64,000 nucleotides of DNA. Source: CAVPEW01 sp963703565. Its GTDB lineage: Bacteria; Actinomycetota; Acidimicrobiia; Acidimicrobiales; VFJN01. Where the stretch lies: assembly GCA_963703565.1 (NCBI GenBank), contig CAVPEW010000018.1, forward strand, positions 62,001 to 126,000, given 5' to 3'. The notes beneath the pieces are model-generated. The model had not been told where the DNA came from, did not search any database, and saw only the letters and a list, made by a program, of their open reading frames with translations. This document shows positions 1 to 8,280 of the stretch, piece by piece. The translations under genes were made by a program, and so were the position numbers. Each line of letters begins with the position of its first letter. Within the stretch, counting starts at the first letter, position 1.

Positions 1-417
1 GACCGCAAGGCTCGCGACCTGGCCGTCGAGTCCGGCGTGGAGATCCGTACCTACGAGATCATCTACAAGCTCCTCGAGGACATCGAGGCGGCGATGGTCG
101 GCATGTTGGCCCCCGAGTTCGAGGAGGTGGTGACCGGCGAGGCCGAGGTCCGGGAGATCTTCTCGGTTCCCCGGGTGGGCAAGATCGCCGGTTGCTACGT
201 CCGCGAGGGTGTGATCGCCCGGGGCTCGAAGGTCCGGTTCCTGCGCGAGGGGACCGTCATCTGGAAGGGCTCCGTCTCGTCTCTGCGGCGCTTCCGCGAG
301 GATGCCACCGAGGTGCGGGCAGGATTCGAGTGCGGCATCGGCCTGTCCGACTTTCAGGACCTCAAGCAGGGTGACGTGATCGAGACCTTCGACGAGCGCG
401 AGATACCGCGCACCTGA
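1..417 (+). CDS. infB: Translation initiation factor IF-2, C-terminal end (partial)
   Basis: The reading frame is open from the first base and ends at TGA 415-417, giving the last 138 residues of IF-2; the N-terminus, G domain and most of the protein lie upstream of the window. IF-2 is the GTPase that brings initiator tRNA to the 30S subunit. The visible part has the family's conserved C-terminal pattern: a segment reading YKLLEDIEAAMVGMLAPEF, then the beta-barrel fold of domain IV with the motif GKIAGCYVREG and a final FQDLKQGDVIE. It is followed by rbfA and truB, the usual infB-rbfA-truB order. Identity is certain; nothing odd is seen in this fragment. Confidence 0.96.
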   Translation, partial: DRKARDLAVESGVEIRTYEIIYKLLEDIEAAMVGMLAPEFEEVVTGEAEVREIFSVPRVGKIAGCYVREGVIARGSKVRFLREGTVIWKGSVSSLRRFREDATEVRAGFECGIGLSDFQDLKQGDVIETFDEREIPRT

Positions 418-453
418 GCGCTTCGCAGGCGGGCGCTTCGCCGTCGGCGGACC

Positions 454-486
454 AGGAGGTCACTCCATGAGCGAGGCCGCCCGATG
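454..486 (+). promoter_or_regulatory. Strong ribosome binding site feeding a 6-codon out-of-frame start ahead of rbfA
   Basis: AGGAGGT at 454-460 is followed 6 nt later by ATG 467, the best Shine-Dalgarno/start pair between infB and truB. Read from this ATG, translation stops after six codons at TGA 485-487, which overlaps another ATG at 484. The rbfA frame itself lacks an ATG, GTG or TTG between its in-frame stop (468-470) and ATG 525. Either this is a short leader peptide or rbfA really starts at 467 and a base is wrong in between. Confidence 0.45.
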
Positions 487-524
487 AGCTCCGCCCCGGG
501 CCGCGGCGCAGGGGCTTCTCCCGC

Positions 525-878
525 ATGGCGCGGGTCAACCAGTTGATGCACGAGATCGTCGCCGACGAGCTCGAGCGAATCGACGACGAGCGGCTGGAGC
601 TGGTGACCGTCATGGCCGTGGAGACCGAGCCCGACCTGCGCCGCGCCGTGGTCTACGTCGAGGGCGGCACCGCTGGAACGGAGGGAACCGCCGGTACGGC
701 CGCCACCGACGCGGCCGTGCTCGCTGCGCTGGGCGAGGTCAGGGTCCGCCTCCAACGGGCGATCGCGAGCCAGGCCCGCACCAAGCGCACGCCCGAGCTG
801 CGGTTCACCTTCGACCCGGTGGTCCGCGGTGCCGGGCGGGTGGAGGACATCCTGCGGACCCTGCGGCGAGAGGGGTGA
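525..878 (+). CDS. rbfA: Ribosome-binding factor A
   Basis: RbfA is a small KH-like protein that binds the free 30S subunit and helps mature the 5' end of 16S rRNA. The sequence MARVNQLMHEIVADELERI matches the family's first helix, and the pattern LVTVMAVETEPDLRRAVVYV matches the first beta strands. Length from ATG 525 is 117 residues, slightly short for the family. The 18 codons immediately upstream in the same frame also read like an RbfA N-terminus (basic, ending RRRGFSR before MARVN) but have no start codon. A strong ribosome site with ATG 467 lies in a different frame, so a one-base error or real frameshift between 470 and 520 is suspected. The stop overlaps the truB start by 4 nt (GTGA), implying translational coupling. 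Confidence 0.9.
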   Translation: MARVNQLMHEIVADELERIDDERLELVTVMAVETEPDLRRAVVYVEGGTAGTEGTAGTAATDAAVLAALGEVRVRLQRAIASQARTKRTPELRFTFDPVVRGAGRVEDILRTLRREG

Positions 879-1777
879 GTCGGGCCCGGGCGCCCGGGCC
901 CGACGGTGTGGCCGTGGTCGACAAGCCGGCGGGACCGACCAGCCACGACGTGGTGGCCCAGGCTCGACGGGTCCTGGGCACCCGCAAGGTGGGTCACGCC
1001 GGCACGCTGGATCCCGATGCCAGCGGCGTGCTGGTGCTGGGCGTGGGGCGGGCCACCCGACTGGTGCGCTTCTTGGTCGGCCTGCCCAAGCGGTACCGGG
1101 CGACGGTGGTGCTGGGCACGGCCACGTCCACCCTCGACGCATCCGGCGAGGTGACCGGAAGCTGGGACATGGCCGGGATCGGTCTCGACGACATCCGTCG
1201 AGCGACCCGGGCGCTGACCGGCCCCATCGAGCAGATACCGCCGATGGTGTCCGCGATCCGGGTCGGGGGGCGCCGACTCCACGAGCTCGCTCGTGAAGGC
1301 GTCGAGGTGGAGCGCCCCCCCCGCAGCGTGGAGGTCTACAGCTTCGAGGTCGGCCCGGCCGTGGGGCCCGGCCGGTTCCCGATCGAGGTGGCGTGCTCGT
1401 CCGGCACCTACGTCCGCTCGCTGGCTGCCGACCTGGGTCGGGCGTTGGGCGGCGGTGCCCACCTCGACGAGCTGCGCCGCCTCGAGGTAGGACCGTTCGG
1501 GCTCGAAGGGGCCGTTTCGCTCGACGAGCTGGCACCCGGTGCGCTTCTACCTCTGGCCGCCGCGGTCGGCCACCTGGCCGCGGTGGTCGTCGAGGGCGAA
1601 CTGGCCACCGACGTCTCCCACGGCAAGGTGCTGCCGCTCGAGCGGCTGGGCGTGGCCGCACCTGGGCCCTGGGCCGTCCTGGGTGGTGACGGCGAGCTGC
1701 TGGCGGTCTACGACGGGTACGCAGGGGGCACCGTCAAGCCGACCATGGTGGTCGCGAAGGCCGACGACGGGTCATGA
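875..1777 (+). CDS. truB: tRNA pseudouridine(55) synthase
   Basis: TruB converts U55 of the T-loop in most tRNAs to pseudouridine. The 300-residue protein starts at GTG 875 inside the rbfA stop. It carries the family block GHAGTLDPDASGVL, with the catalytic aspartate at residue 46, and the downstream RYRATVVLG and GTYVRSLAADLG motifs of the TruB fold. A C-terminal extension of about 70 residues after the catalytic domain fits the actinobacterial TruB_C domain, which replaces PUA. It sits between rbfA and ribF, a conserved neighbourhood. No anomaly was seen. Confidence 0.95.
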   Translation: MSRARAPGPDGVAVVDKPAGPTSHDVVAQARRVLGTRKVGHAGTLDPDASGVLVLGVGRATRLVRFLVGLPKRYRATVVLGTATSTLDASGEVTGSWDMAGIGLDDIRRATRALTGPIEQIPPMVSAIRVGGRRLHELAREGVEVERPPRSVEVYSFEVGPAVGPGRFPIEVACSSGTYVRSLAADLGRALGGGAHLDELRRLEVGPFGLEGAVSLDELAPGALLPLAAAVGHLAAVVVEGELATDVSHGKVLPLERLGVAAPGPWAVLGGDGELLAVYDGYAGGTVKPTMVVAKADDGS

Positions 1778-1844
1778 TCGCGTCCACGATCGCTCGCTCC
1801 GGGGTCTCCCGGCGGGCCCTGACGACGCCGCGGAGGCCACCACG

Positions 1845-2087
1845 ATGACCGAGGACCAAGGGCCGCGGGTGCCGGTGGGAGAGGCTCTGGCCGGCCTGTC
1901 CCTCGAACCCTTGCCGGAAGGGTGGACTCCGCTCGGGGTGTTCGCTCTGGTGGCGTGCACCGACGAGGAGGGGGAGCGGAGCTGGTCGGTTCGTGTCGAG
2001 GGCCTCGACAACGACGAGGAGCTGCTGGGCGCGCTGAACGTGCAGGCCGAGCTGCTGCGCCGCCGCCTCGTAGCTGACTGGGAGTAG
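1845..2087 (+). CDS. Small acidic protein of unknown function between truB and ribF
   Basis: This 80-residue protein starts at ATG 1845, with GGAGG at 1832-1836 (8 nt spacing). It is acidic, has no signal peptide or transmembrane segment, and ends in an amphipathic helix with ELLRRRLVADWE. Its middle part (GWTPLGVFALVACTDEEGERSWSVRVEGLDNDEELLGAL) suggests a small alpha/beta fold. I do not recognise the family. Position in a ribosome/flavin gene run and a good ribosome site support a real gene. A 24-codon ORF starting at ATG 1774 inside the truB stop precedes it and ends just before this start; it looks like spacer. Confidence 0.65.
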   Translation: MTEDQGPRVPVGEALAGLSLEPLPEGWTPLGVFALVACTDEEGERSWSVRVEGLDNDEELLGALNVQAELLRRRLVADWE

Positions 2088-2146
2088 CCCCGCGACACCG
2101 GAGGGGCGGACGGGTCGAGCGGGGCGGCCGGTTAGCCTCGCCGTCG

Positions 2147-3130
2147 ATGGAGGTCCTGCACGACACCGGGCGTCGGGCGTGGCCAGGGCAGGGCGCGGCA
2201 TCGGTCCTCACCGTGGGCGCGTACGACGGGGTGCACCTCGGCCACCGCGCCGTGATCGCCGAGGTTCGCCGCCGGGCGGCACCCCTCGGGCTGCGCAGCG
2301 TGGTGGTCACCTTCGACCGTCATCCGGCGTCGGTGGTGCGCCCCGAGTCCGCCCCGCCGTTGCTCACCGACCTGGACCAGAAGCTCGAGCTGCTGGCCGG
2401 CACCGGGATCGACGCGGCGCTGGTGGTGGCGTTCGACCAGGCCCGCGCGCGTGAGCCTGCCGAGGAGTTCGTGCGCGAGGTCTTGGTCGCCACCCTCGCC
2501 GCAGCCCAGGTCGTGGTGGGGACCGACTTCCACTTCGGGCACCATCGACGGGGCGACGTGGCCATGCTCGAACGGCTCGGAGCCGAGTGGGGATTCGAAG
2601 CCGTCGGCCTCGACCTGGTCGGTGGGCACGGCACGGCCTCGGGCGCGCCGGTCGACTCGGCGACGGGAGCGCAGGGTTCGGCCGGGATCGACGCGTCGGG
2701 CAGGGCCAAGGTGTCTTCCACCGGGATCCGCCGAGCGCTCGTCGCAGGCGAAGTGGTGGCGGCACGAGAGATGCTCGGGCGTCCCTACGAGGTGAGAGGT
2801 GTGTCGGTGGACGGCCCGGGACCGGCGGTTCCCGGCACCACCTCCGTTTCGGTCCCGGGTGAGATCCTCGTGCCGGGTCCGGGCCGCTACAGCGGCCGGG
2901 TTGCACGAACCGATGCGGTCCCCTCGCCGGACTCCGCCCCGGTGCCGGTATCGATCTCCGTCGGTGGTTCGACGCCGCGCCGCGAGTCCCGCGCCAACCT
3001 GGTCGAACTGACCGGCGTCGAGGTCCCCCCGGGGGAGCGGCTGGCGATCCTGTTCGACGACGCCGTCGGGGCGTCGGGTCCGATCGGAGGTCCGGGACTG
3101 GGGACCGGGGCCGTCGCCCACCCCGGATGA
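2147..3130 (+). CDS. ribF: RibF-type FAD synthetase with a degenerate riboflavin-kinase domain
   Basis: RibF proteins normally phosphorylate riboflavin to FMN (C-terminal domain) and adenylylate FMN to FAD (N-terminal nucleotidyltransferase domain). The N-terminal half is intact: GAYDGVHLGH at residues 24-33 is the HxGH-type nucleotide site, followed by TFDRHPASV, GTDFHFG and a SSTGIR motif near residue 190. The C-terminal half (about 200-327) keeps the length and strand order of the kinase barrel but lacks the GFPTAN substrate/Mg motif; the aligned stretch reads AVPGTTSV. It also lacks the catalytic Glu of the EVHLLD-type strand, where the aligned residue is Asn in RANLVELTG. I therefore predict FMN adenylyltransferase activity only. 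The start has a TAGCCT hexamer 8 nt upstream (2133-2138), suggesting a leaderless mRNA. Confidence 0.9.
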   Translation: MEVLHDTGRRAWPGQGAASVLTVGAYDGVHLGHRAVIAEVRRRAAPLGLRSVVVTFDRHPASVVRPESAPPLLTDLDQKLELLAGTGIDAALVVAFDQARAREPAEEFVREVLVATLAAAQVVVGTDFHFGHHRRGDVAMLERLGAEWGFEAVGLDLVGGHGTASGAPVDSATGAQGSAGIDASGRAKVSSTGIRRALVAGEVVAAREMLGRPYEVRGVSVDGPGPAVPGTTSVSVPGEILVPGPGRYSGRVARTDAVPSPDSAPVPVSISVGGSTPRRESRANLVELTGVEVPPGERLAILFDDAVGASGPIGGPGLGTGAVAHPG

Positions 3131-3335
3131 CAGGACCGGGCCCCGACCCCAGGGTCCGGCTCGCATCGCTGTCACACCGCCGCGCTCCGACTGCGAGTGC
3201 TTGGCCCCGGGCTGGTAGCGTGTCGGCGTCCCTCGGGCTGCGGTGGTTCGCGCCCGGGTGAGCCGCTCGCCGTGCGCCCAGCGCTCGGAGGAGCCGGGCC
3301 ACCGTCCCACCTCCGATCCGGAGTCCTCAATCACC

Positions 3336-3608
3336 ATGTCCGAGAAGATCGACAACGCCAAGCCGGAGATCATCGGGGCCCACCGCCTCCACGACTCCGA
3401 CACCGGTTCCCCCGAGGTCCAGATCGCGCTGCTCACAGCGCGCATCAACCACCTCAACGCGCACCTGCAGACCCACCGCAAGGATCACCACACCCGCCGT
3501 GGCCTGCTCAAGCTCGTCGGGCGCCGTCGGCGCCTGCTCGACTACGTCCGGCGCAACGACGTCGAGCGCTACCGCTCGATAATCGCCGCGCACGGTCTGC
3601 GCCGGTAG
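3336..3608 (+). CDS. rpsO: 30S ribosomal protein S15
   Basis: S15 is a primary 16S rRNA-binding protein that also bridges to the 50S subunit. From ATG 3336 it is 90 residues, the normal family length, with the conserved HDSDTGSPEVQIALLTARI, LNAHLQTHRKDHHTRRGL and RRRLLDYVR segments. The upstream in-frame GTG at 3243 would add an unrelated N-terminal stretch and is rejected. The 205-nt gap before it holds a TAGCGT hexamer at 3216-3221, a candidate -10 about 115 nt upstream of the start, leaving room for a leader. It is followed by pnp, the classic rpsO-pnp pair. Confidence 0.97.
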   Translation: MSEKIDNAKPEIIGAHRLHDSDTGSPEVQIALLTARINHLNAHLQTHRKDHHTRRGLLKLVGRRRRLLDYVRRNDVERYRSIIAAHGLRR

Positions 3609-3675
3609 GCATCCGACCTCGGGCCGGCGGTTGGAGCCGCCGAACCCGAAACCCATGCGGCACGGCGGTCAGCTG

Positions 3676-3719
3676 CCAGTTGCCGCCTCCCGGACAGAGG
3701 CCCGGTGGGCGCCAACTGG
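3676..3719 (+). promoter_or_regulatory. rpsO-pnp intergenic stem-loop, candidate RNase III/PNPase control hairpin
   Basis: CCAGTTGCCGCC (3676-3687) pairs with GGCGCCAACTGG (3708-3719), 11 of 12 positions, around a 20-nt loop that itself holds a CCGG pair. It ends 41 nt before the AAGGAG ribosome site of pnp. In E. coli and Streptomyces a stem-loop at this exact place is cut by RNase III and then used by PNPase to repress its own message. The structure is seen in the sequence; the function is inferred. Confidence 0.55.
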
Positions 3720-3772
3720 GAACTGGCCCGACGCCGCCAGATCCGGGCCACCCGGCCCGCAAGGAGCATCAG

Positions 3773-6181
3773 ATGGCCGAACCCATCACCGTGTCGGCGC
3801 CCGTGAGGGGCGCCGACAACAGCCTCGTCCTCGAGACCGGAAGGCTCGCCCTCCAGAGCCAGGGCGCCGTACGGGCGTCGCTGGGGGGCACGAGCATCCT
3901 GGTCACCGCCAACGCCGCGTCGTCGGTACGCGAGGGCATCGACTTCTTCCCCCTGACCGTCGACGTGGAGGAGCGCCTGTACGCCGCCGGGCGGATCCCC
4001 GGCAGCTTCTTTCGGCGTGAGGGCCGTCCGACCGACGCCGCCATCCTGGCGTGCCGCTTGATCGACCGCCCCCTGCGCCCGTCGTTCGTCGACGGTTACC
4101 GCAACGAGACCCAGGTCGTGGTGACGGTGCTCGGCTCCGACACCGAGAACCCCTACGACGTGCTCGCCATCAACGGAGCGTCTGCGGCGCTGATGGTCTC
4201 GGGCATCCCCTTCGAGGGTCCCATCGGCGCAGTGCGCATCGCGTACAGCACCGAAGGCGAGTGGCTGGTGCACCCGACCTTCGAGCAGATCGAGACCGCG
4301 ACCTTCGAGCTGGTCGTCGCGGGCCGGACGCTCGGCGACTCCGACGACGCCGACGTGGCCATCATGATGGTCGAGGCCGGCGGGACCGAGCAGGCCTGGA
4401 CGCACTACTCCGAGGGAGCCCCCAAGGTCACCGAGGAGGTCATCGCGGAGGGTCTCGAGGTCGCCAAGGCCCCGATCCGCGACTCGGTGCAGCTCCAACG
4501 GGCGTTGGTGGCACAGGTCGGCGAGGCCGGCGGGATCACCCCCTTGGCCTTCGAGCCCCAGCTCGACTACGCGCCCGAGGTGCGGGAACGGGTGGAGGCC
4601 CTCGGCGCCGAGGAGTTGGGAGCGGCCGGCGCCATCGCAGGCAAGGCGGAGCGCAACGCCGCGACCGACGCAGCGGTGGCCCGACTCCTCGACGAGCTGT
4701 CCGGGGAGTTCGAGGGCCGCGGCCGTGAGATCCGGGCCGCCGCCCGCTCGGTTCAGAAGCAGATGATCCGTCGCCGCGTGCTCGATGACGGCATCCGCAT
4801 CGACGGGCGCGGTCCGACCGAGCTGCGACCGGTCTCGGCCGAGGTCGACGTGATCAGCGTGGCCCACGGCTCGGGCCTGTTCCAGCGCGGCGAGACCCAG
4901 GTGCTCTCGGTTGCGACGCTGGCCATGCCCAAGATGGACCAGCTGCTCGACAACCTCGGCAACAAGCCTCGCAAGCGGTACATGCACCACTACAACATGC
5001 CGCCCCACGCCAACGGCGAGACCGGCCGGGTGGGCAGCCCCAAGCGTCGGGAGATCGGCCACGGCCTGCTGGCCGAGCGGGCGCTGCTTCCGGTCGTGCC
5101 CTCCCAGGATGAGTTCGCCTACACGATCCGGGTGGTCTCCGAGGTGCTCAGCTCCAACGGCTCCACCTCCATGGGATCGGTGTGCGGCTCCACGCTGGCG
5201 CTCATGGCGGCCGGGGTTCCCATCAAGGCTCCGGTGGGTGGCATCGCGATGGGGCTGATCCACGACGACGGTCGCTACCTCACCCTGACCGACATCTTGG
5301 GAGCCGAGGACGCCTTCGGCGACATGGACTTCAAGGTGGCAGGCACCGCGGACTTCGTCACCGCCCTGCAGCTCGACACCAAGATCGATGGCATCCCAGC
5401 CGACGTGTTGGCCCAGGCGCTTGCCCAGGCCCGCGAAGCTCGGCTCCAGATCCTCGAGGTGATGGCGGGCGCGATCGACCAACCACGCGACGAGGTGGGC
5501 GAGACGGCCCCCAAGATCGTCGGCTTCGAGATCCCGGTCGACAAGATCGGCGAGGTGATCGGGCCCAAGGGCAAGGTCATCAACGCCATCCAGGCCGAGA
5601 CGGGCGCAGACATCAGTGTCGACGACGACGGCATGGTCGGGGTGGTCACGATCGGCTCCAACGACAAGGCCGCCGTCGAGGAGGCCCGACGCCAGATCCA
5701 GCTGATCTTGAACCCGCCGACCGCCGAGGTCGGTGCCGTCTACCCCGGCCGGGTCGTTAACATCACCAAGTTCGGGGCCTTCGTCAACATCCTCCCTGGG
5801 CGCGACGGCCTTCTGCACATCTCCAAGATCGGTGGCGGCAAGCGCATCGACAAGGTCGAGGACGTCTTCTCGCTGGGCGACGAGGTCGAGGTGCGCGTCG
5901 ACGACGTCGACCCCAACGGGAAGGTGTCACTGTCGCTGGCGTCGGCGCTCAAGGTTCCCGAGTCGGCGGGGGGCAGCAACCCACCGCCCCCCGACTCGTC
6001 GCCTGCCGGAGCGGCCGGTGAGGGCTCCAACGGCGCTGCCCGGCGCACCGCGTCGTTCGAGGACGGCTTCGAGGCGGAGCTGCGAGAGCAGCTCGGCGAT
6101 CTAGGTCCATCGGCCGGCGCTCCGAGGGAGGGGCGCGAGAGCCGCGAGGGTAGCGGCGGCGGTCGCCGCCGCCGGCGCTGA
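3773..6181 (+). CDS. pnp: Polyribonucleotide nucleotidyltransferase (PNPase)
   Basis: PNPase is a trimeric 3'-5' phosphorolytic exoribonuclease; in actinobacteria it may also add 3' tails. The 802-residue protein starts at ATG 3773 with AAGGAG at 3761-3766. Order of domains: first RNase PH domain (with AGRIPGSFFRREGRP), helical linker, second catalytic RNase PH domain (FQRGETQVL, and SSNGSTSMGSVCG with the phosphate-site residues), KH domain near 585-645 (VIGPKGKVI) and S1 domain near 655-725 (GRVVNITKFGAFV). A disordered, basic tail of about 70 residues ends in a run of Arg. Paired with rpsO as expected. An upstream open stretch back to 3197 in the same frame overlaps rpsO and is not coding. 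Confidence 0.97.
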   Translation: MAEPITVSAPVRGADNSLVLETGRLALQSQGAVRASLGGTSILVTANAASSVREGIDFFPLTVDVEERLYAAGRIPGSFFRREGRPTDAAILACRLIDRPLRPSFVDGYRNETQVVVTVLGSDTENPYDVLAINGASAALMVSGIPFEGPIGAVRIAYSTEGEWLVHPTFEQIETATFELVVAGRTLGDSDDADVAIMMVEAGGTEQAWTHYSEGAPKVTEEVIAEGLEVAKAPIRDSVQLQRALVAQVGEAGGITPLAFEPQLDYAPEVRERVEALGAEELGAAGAIAGKAERNAATDAAVARLLDELSGEFEGRGREIRAAARSVQKQMIRRRVLDDGIRIDGRGPTELRPVSAEVDVISVAHGSGLFQRGETQVLSVATLAMPKMDQLLDNLGNKPRKRYMHHYNMPPHANGETGRVGSPKRREIGHGLLAERALLPVVPSQDEFAYTIRVVSEVLSSNGSTSMGSVCGSTLALMAAGVPIKAPVGGIAMGLIHDDGRYLTLTDILGAEDAFGDMDFKVAGTADFVTALQLDTKIDGIPADVLAQALAQAREARLQILEVMAGAIDQPRDEVGETAPKIVGFEIPVDKIGEVIGPKGKVINAIQAETGADISVDDDGMVGVVTIGSNDKAAVEEARRQIQLILNPPTAEVGAVYPGRVVNITKFGAFVNILPGRDGLLHISKIGGGKRIDKVEDVFSLGDEVEVRVDDVDPNGKVSLSLASALKVPESAGGSNPPPPDSSPAGAAGEGSNGAARRTASFEDGFEAELREQLGDLGPSAGAPREGRESREGSGGGRRRRR

Positions 6182-6231
6182 CCCTCGACCGCAGCATCGA
6201 GAGCACCGAGGGGGTCAGCGGGCTCCGCCTC

Positions 6232-7422
6232 GTGACCGAGGCGATGCCCGAGGCCCGCTCGGTGTGCGTGGGGGTGTGGGTCCCCGTGGGCGGGCGCGAC
6301 GAGCCCGACGAGCTCTCGGGCGCGTCGCACTTCCTCGAGCACCTGGTGTTCAAGGGAACGGCCCGCCTCAGCGCCCTCGAGGTGGCCGAGGCGATCGACG
6401 CCGTGGGCGGGGAGATGAACGCGTTCACCGCCCGTGAGCACACCGCGTACGTCGCCCGCGTCCCCTACGAGGCCCTGGGTGTGGCGGTCGGCGTCCTCGG
6501 CGAGGTGTTGAGCGGCCCGGCGCTGCGACCCGAAGACGTCGACGCCGAGCGTCAGGTGATCATCGAGGAGATCCTGATGAACGCCGACTCGCCTGAGGAC
6601 CGGGTGCACGGGGCTCTGTCGGAGGCGCTCTTTGCCGGTCACCCGCTCGGGCGCGACGTGCTGGGCCGGCGTGAATCCGTCGAGGCCATCAGGCCGGACG
6701 ACCTGGTCGGGTTCTTCGACCGTTGGTACCGGTCCGGCACCGTGTCGGTCGTGGCCGCGGGCCGCCTCGAACACGCGGCCGTGCTCGATGCGGTCACGGC
6801 GGCCTTCGCGCTGCCGGGCGGCGGGAGCCACCCTGCCCGGTCGGCTCCGGGGCCTGGCGCCGAGCGCACCGTGCTGGTCCCCGACGACGCCGAGCAGGCC
6901 CACCTGTGCCTGGGGTGGCGCGCGCTGCCCGAGGGTCACCCGGACCGCTTCGTCCTTGCCGTGGCCAGCCAGGTCCTGGGCGGGGGCACGGCCAGCCGGC
7001 TGTTCCAGCAGGTGCGCGAGCAGCGCGGCCTCGCCTACACGGTGTACTCCTACGTGTCCGCCTACGCGGATGCCGGCACGTTCGGCGTCTACGGCGCGAC
7101 GGCGCCGGAGCGGGTCGGCGAGACGCTCGCCGTCATCGAGGCTGAGGTGGGCGACCTGGCCGCGCACGGCCCGACCGAGCGCGAGCTGGCTGTCGCCCGC
7201 GGGTACCTGGGAGGATCGTTGCGGCTAGGTCTGGAGGACAGCGCCGGCCGGATGCACCGCCTCGGCACGGACCTGGTGGCGCTGGGCGACATCGAGCCAC
7301 TCGATGTGCTCCTGGCCGGGCTGGACGCAGTGAGCGCCGCGGACGTGCGCCGGGTGTTGTCCGAGGTCGTCGGGACGCCGCGGGTGCTGGCCGCGGTGGG
7401 CCCGGTCGACACGTTGGCGTGA
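6232..7422 (+). CDS. M16 family zinc metallopeptidase (processing-peptidase-like)
   Basis: M16 peptidases are clam-shell zinc proteases; in actinobacteria this gene usually follows pnp. The zinc motif HFLEH (inverted HxxEH) is at residues 33-37, with the third ligand region EEILMNADSPEDR about 75 residues later. The C-terminal half is the usual inactive repeat with QVLGGGTASRLFQQVREQRGLAYTVYS. From GTG 6232 it is 396 residues. The family's first beta strand (NGLRVVTE) is however encoded upstream: GLRLVTEAMP spans the GTG, and the frame is open back to a CTG at 6178 that overlaps the pnp stop. Initiation at that CTG is plausible; no other start exists there. Not coupled to dapB downstream (65-nt gap). 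Confidence 0.9.
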   Translation: MTEAMPEARSVCVGVWVPVGGRDEPDELSGASHFLEHLVFKGTARLSALEVAEAIDAVGGEMNAFTAREHTAYVARVPYEALGVAVGVLGEVLSGPALRPEDVDAERQVIIEEILMNADSPEDRVHGALSEALFAGHPLGRDVLGRRESVEAIRPDDLVGFFDRWYRSGTVSVVAAGRLEHAAVLDAVTAAFALPGGGSHPARSAPGPGAERTVLVPDDAEQAHLCLGWRALPEGHPDRFVLAVASQVLGGGTASRLFQQVREQRGLAYTVYSYVSAYADAGTFGVYGATAPERVGETLAVIEAEVGDLAAHGPTERELAVARGYLGGSLRLGLEDSAGRMHRLGTDLVALGDIEPLDVLLAGLDAVSAADVRRVLSEVVGTPRVLAAVGPVDTLA

Positions 7423-7487
7423 CCGGCGGGAGCCGAGGCTAGGGTCGCCGGATCGACACCCCATCCGGCTCCAGGGCGCCGATCAAC

Positions 7488-8267
7488 GTGGCTGTGATCG
7501 GCGCGGTCGGTCGCATGGGGTCGACCGTGTGTCGTGCCGTCGCGCAGGCCGCCGACCTCGAGCTGGTCGGTGCCGTCGACCCAGGCCACGGGGGGGAGGG
7601 CCTGGCCGAGAGCACCGGTGCGGCCACCGACATCCGCATCGACGACGAACTGGGTGCGGTGCTCGATCGGGCCGACGTGGTCGTGGACTTCACCGTGGCC
7701 GAGTCGGCCCGGTCCACCCTCGCCCAGGTCGCGGCGGCCGGAGTGCACGCGGTGGTCGGTACGACGGGCTTGGGCGCCGATGATCTGGCCGCGCTCGAGG
7801 CGGCGTTCGACCGCAGCAACTGCATCGTGGCGCCGAACTTCGCCATCGGGGCGGTGCTCATGATGCGCTTCGCCGAGCTGGCCGCCCCCTGGTTCGATTC
7901 GGCAGAGATCATCGAGCTGCACCACGACTCGAAGCGCGATGCGCCGTCGGGCACAGCCATGGCCACAGCCGCCCGGCTGGCGGGAGCCTCATCGGACTGG
8001 TCGCCCGACCCGACGCTCACGACCCTGGCCGAGGGGGCTCGCGGTGGCCTGGGGGCAGGCGGGGTCCGGGTGCACTCGGTACGTCTGGCAGGGCTGGTGG
8101 CGCACCAGGAGGTCCTTCTCGGCACGACGGGCCAGACGCTGACCATCCGTCACGACAGCTACGACCGCACGTCGTTCATGCCCGGGGTGCTGCTCGCCGT
8201 GCGGCGGGTGGCGTCCTGCCCCGGGGTGACCGTGGGCCTCGACGAGCTGCTCTGGCCCGACGAGTGA
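7488..8267 (+). CDS. dapB: 4-hydroxy-tetrahydrodipicolinate reductase
   Basis: DapB reduces hydroxy-tetrahydrodipicolinate to tetrahydrodipicolinate in the diaminopimelate/lysine pathway. The 259-residue protein begins with a Rossmann loop VIGAVGRMG, keeps VDFTVAE and VVGTTG for cofactor binding, and has the active-site block ELHHDSKRDAPSGTA. The end (GLDELL) is family-typical. GTG 7488 is the only usable start; a TAGGGT hexamer at 7440-7445 could be its promoter -10, and no clear ribosome site is seen. It faces a DapA-like gene tail to tail, 13 nt apart; the regular dapA is 11 kb downstream. Confidence 0.94.
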   Translation: MAVIGAVGRMGSTVCRAVAQAADLELVGAVDPGHGGEGLAESTGAATDIRIDDELGAVLDRADVVVDFTVAESARSTLAQVAAAGVHAVVGTTGLGADDLAALEAAFDRSNCIVAPNFAIGAVLMMRFAELAAPWFDSAEIIELHHDSKRDAPSGTAMATAARLAGASSDWSPDPTLTTLAEGARGGLGAGGVRVHSVRLAGLVAHQEVLLGTTGQTLTIRHDSYDRTSFMPGVLLAVRRVASCPGVTVGLDELLWPDE

Positions 8268-8280
8268 CCGGTGCTGCGCG

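Noticed and set aside
3569..5818. Long antisense open frames, e.g. opposite pnp
   Set aside because: Long minus-strand frames are expected opposite high-GC genes; the translations are His/Gly/Leu-rich with no domain pattern, while pnp is certain on the plus strand.
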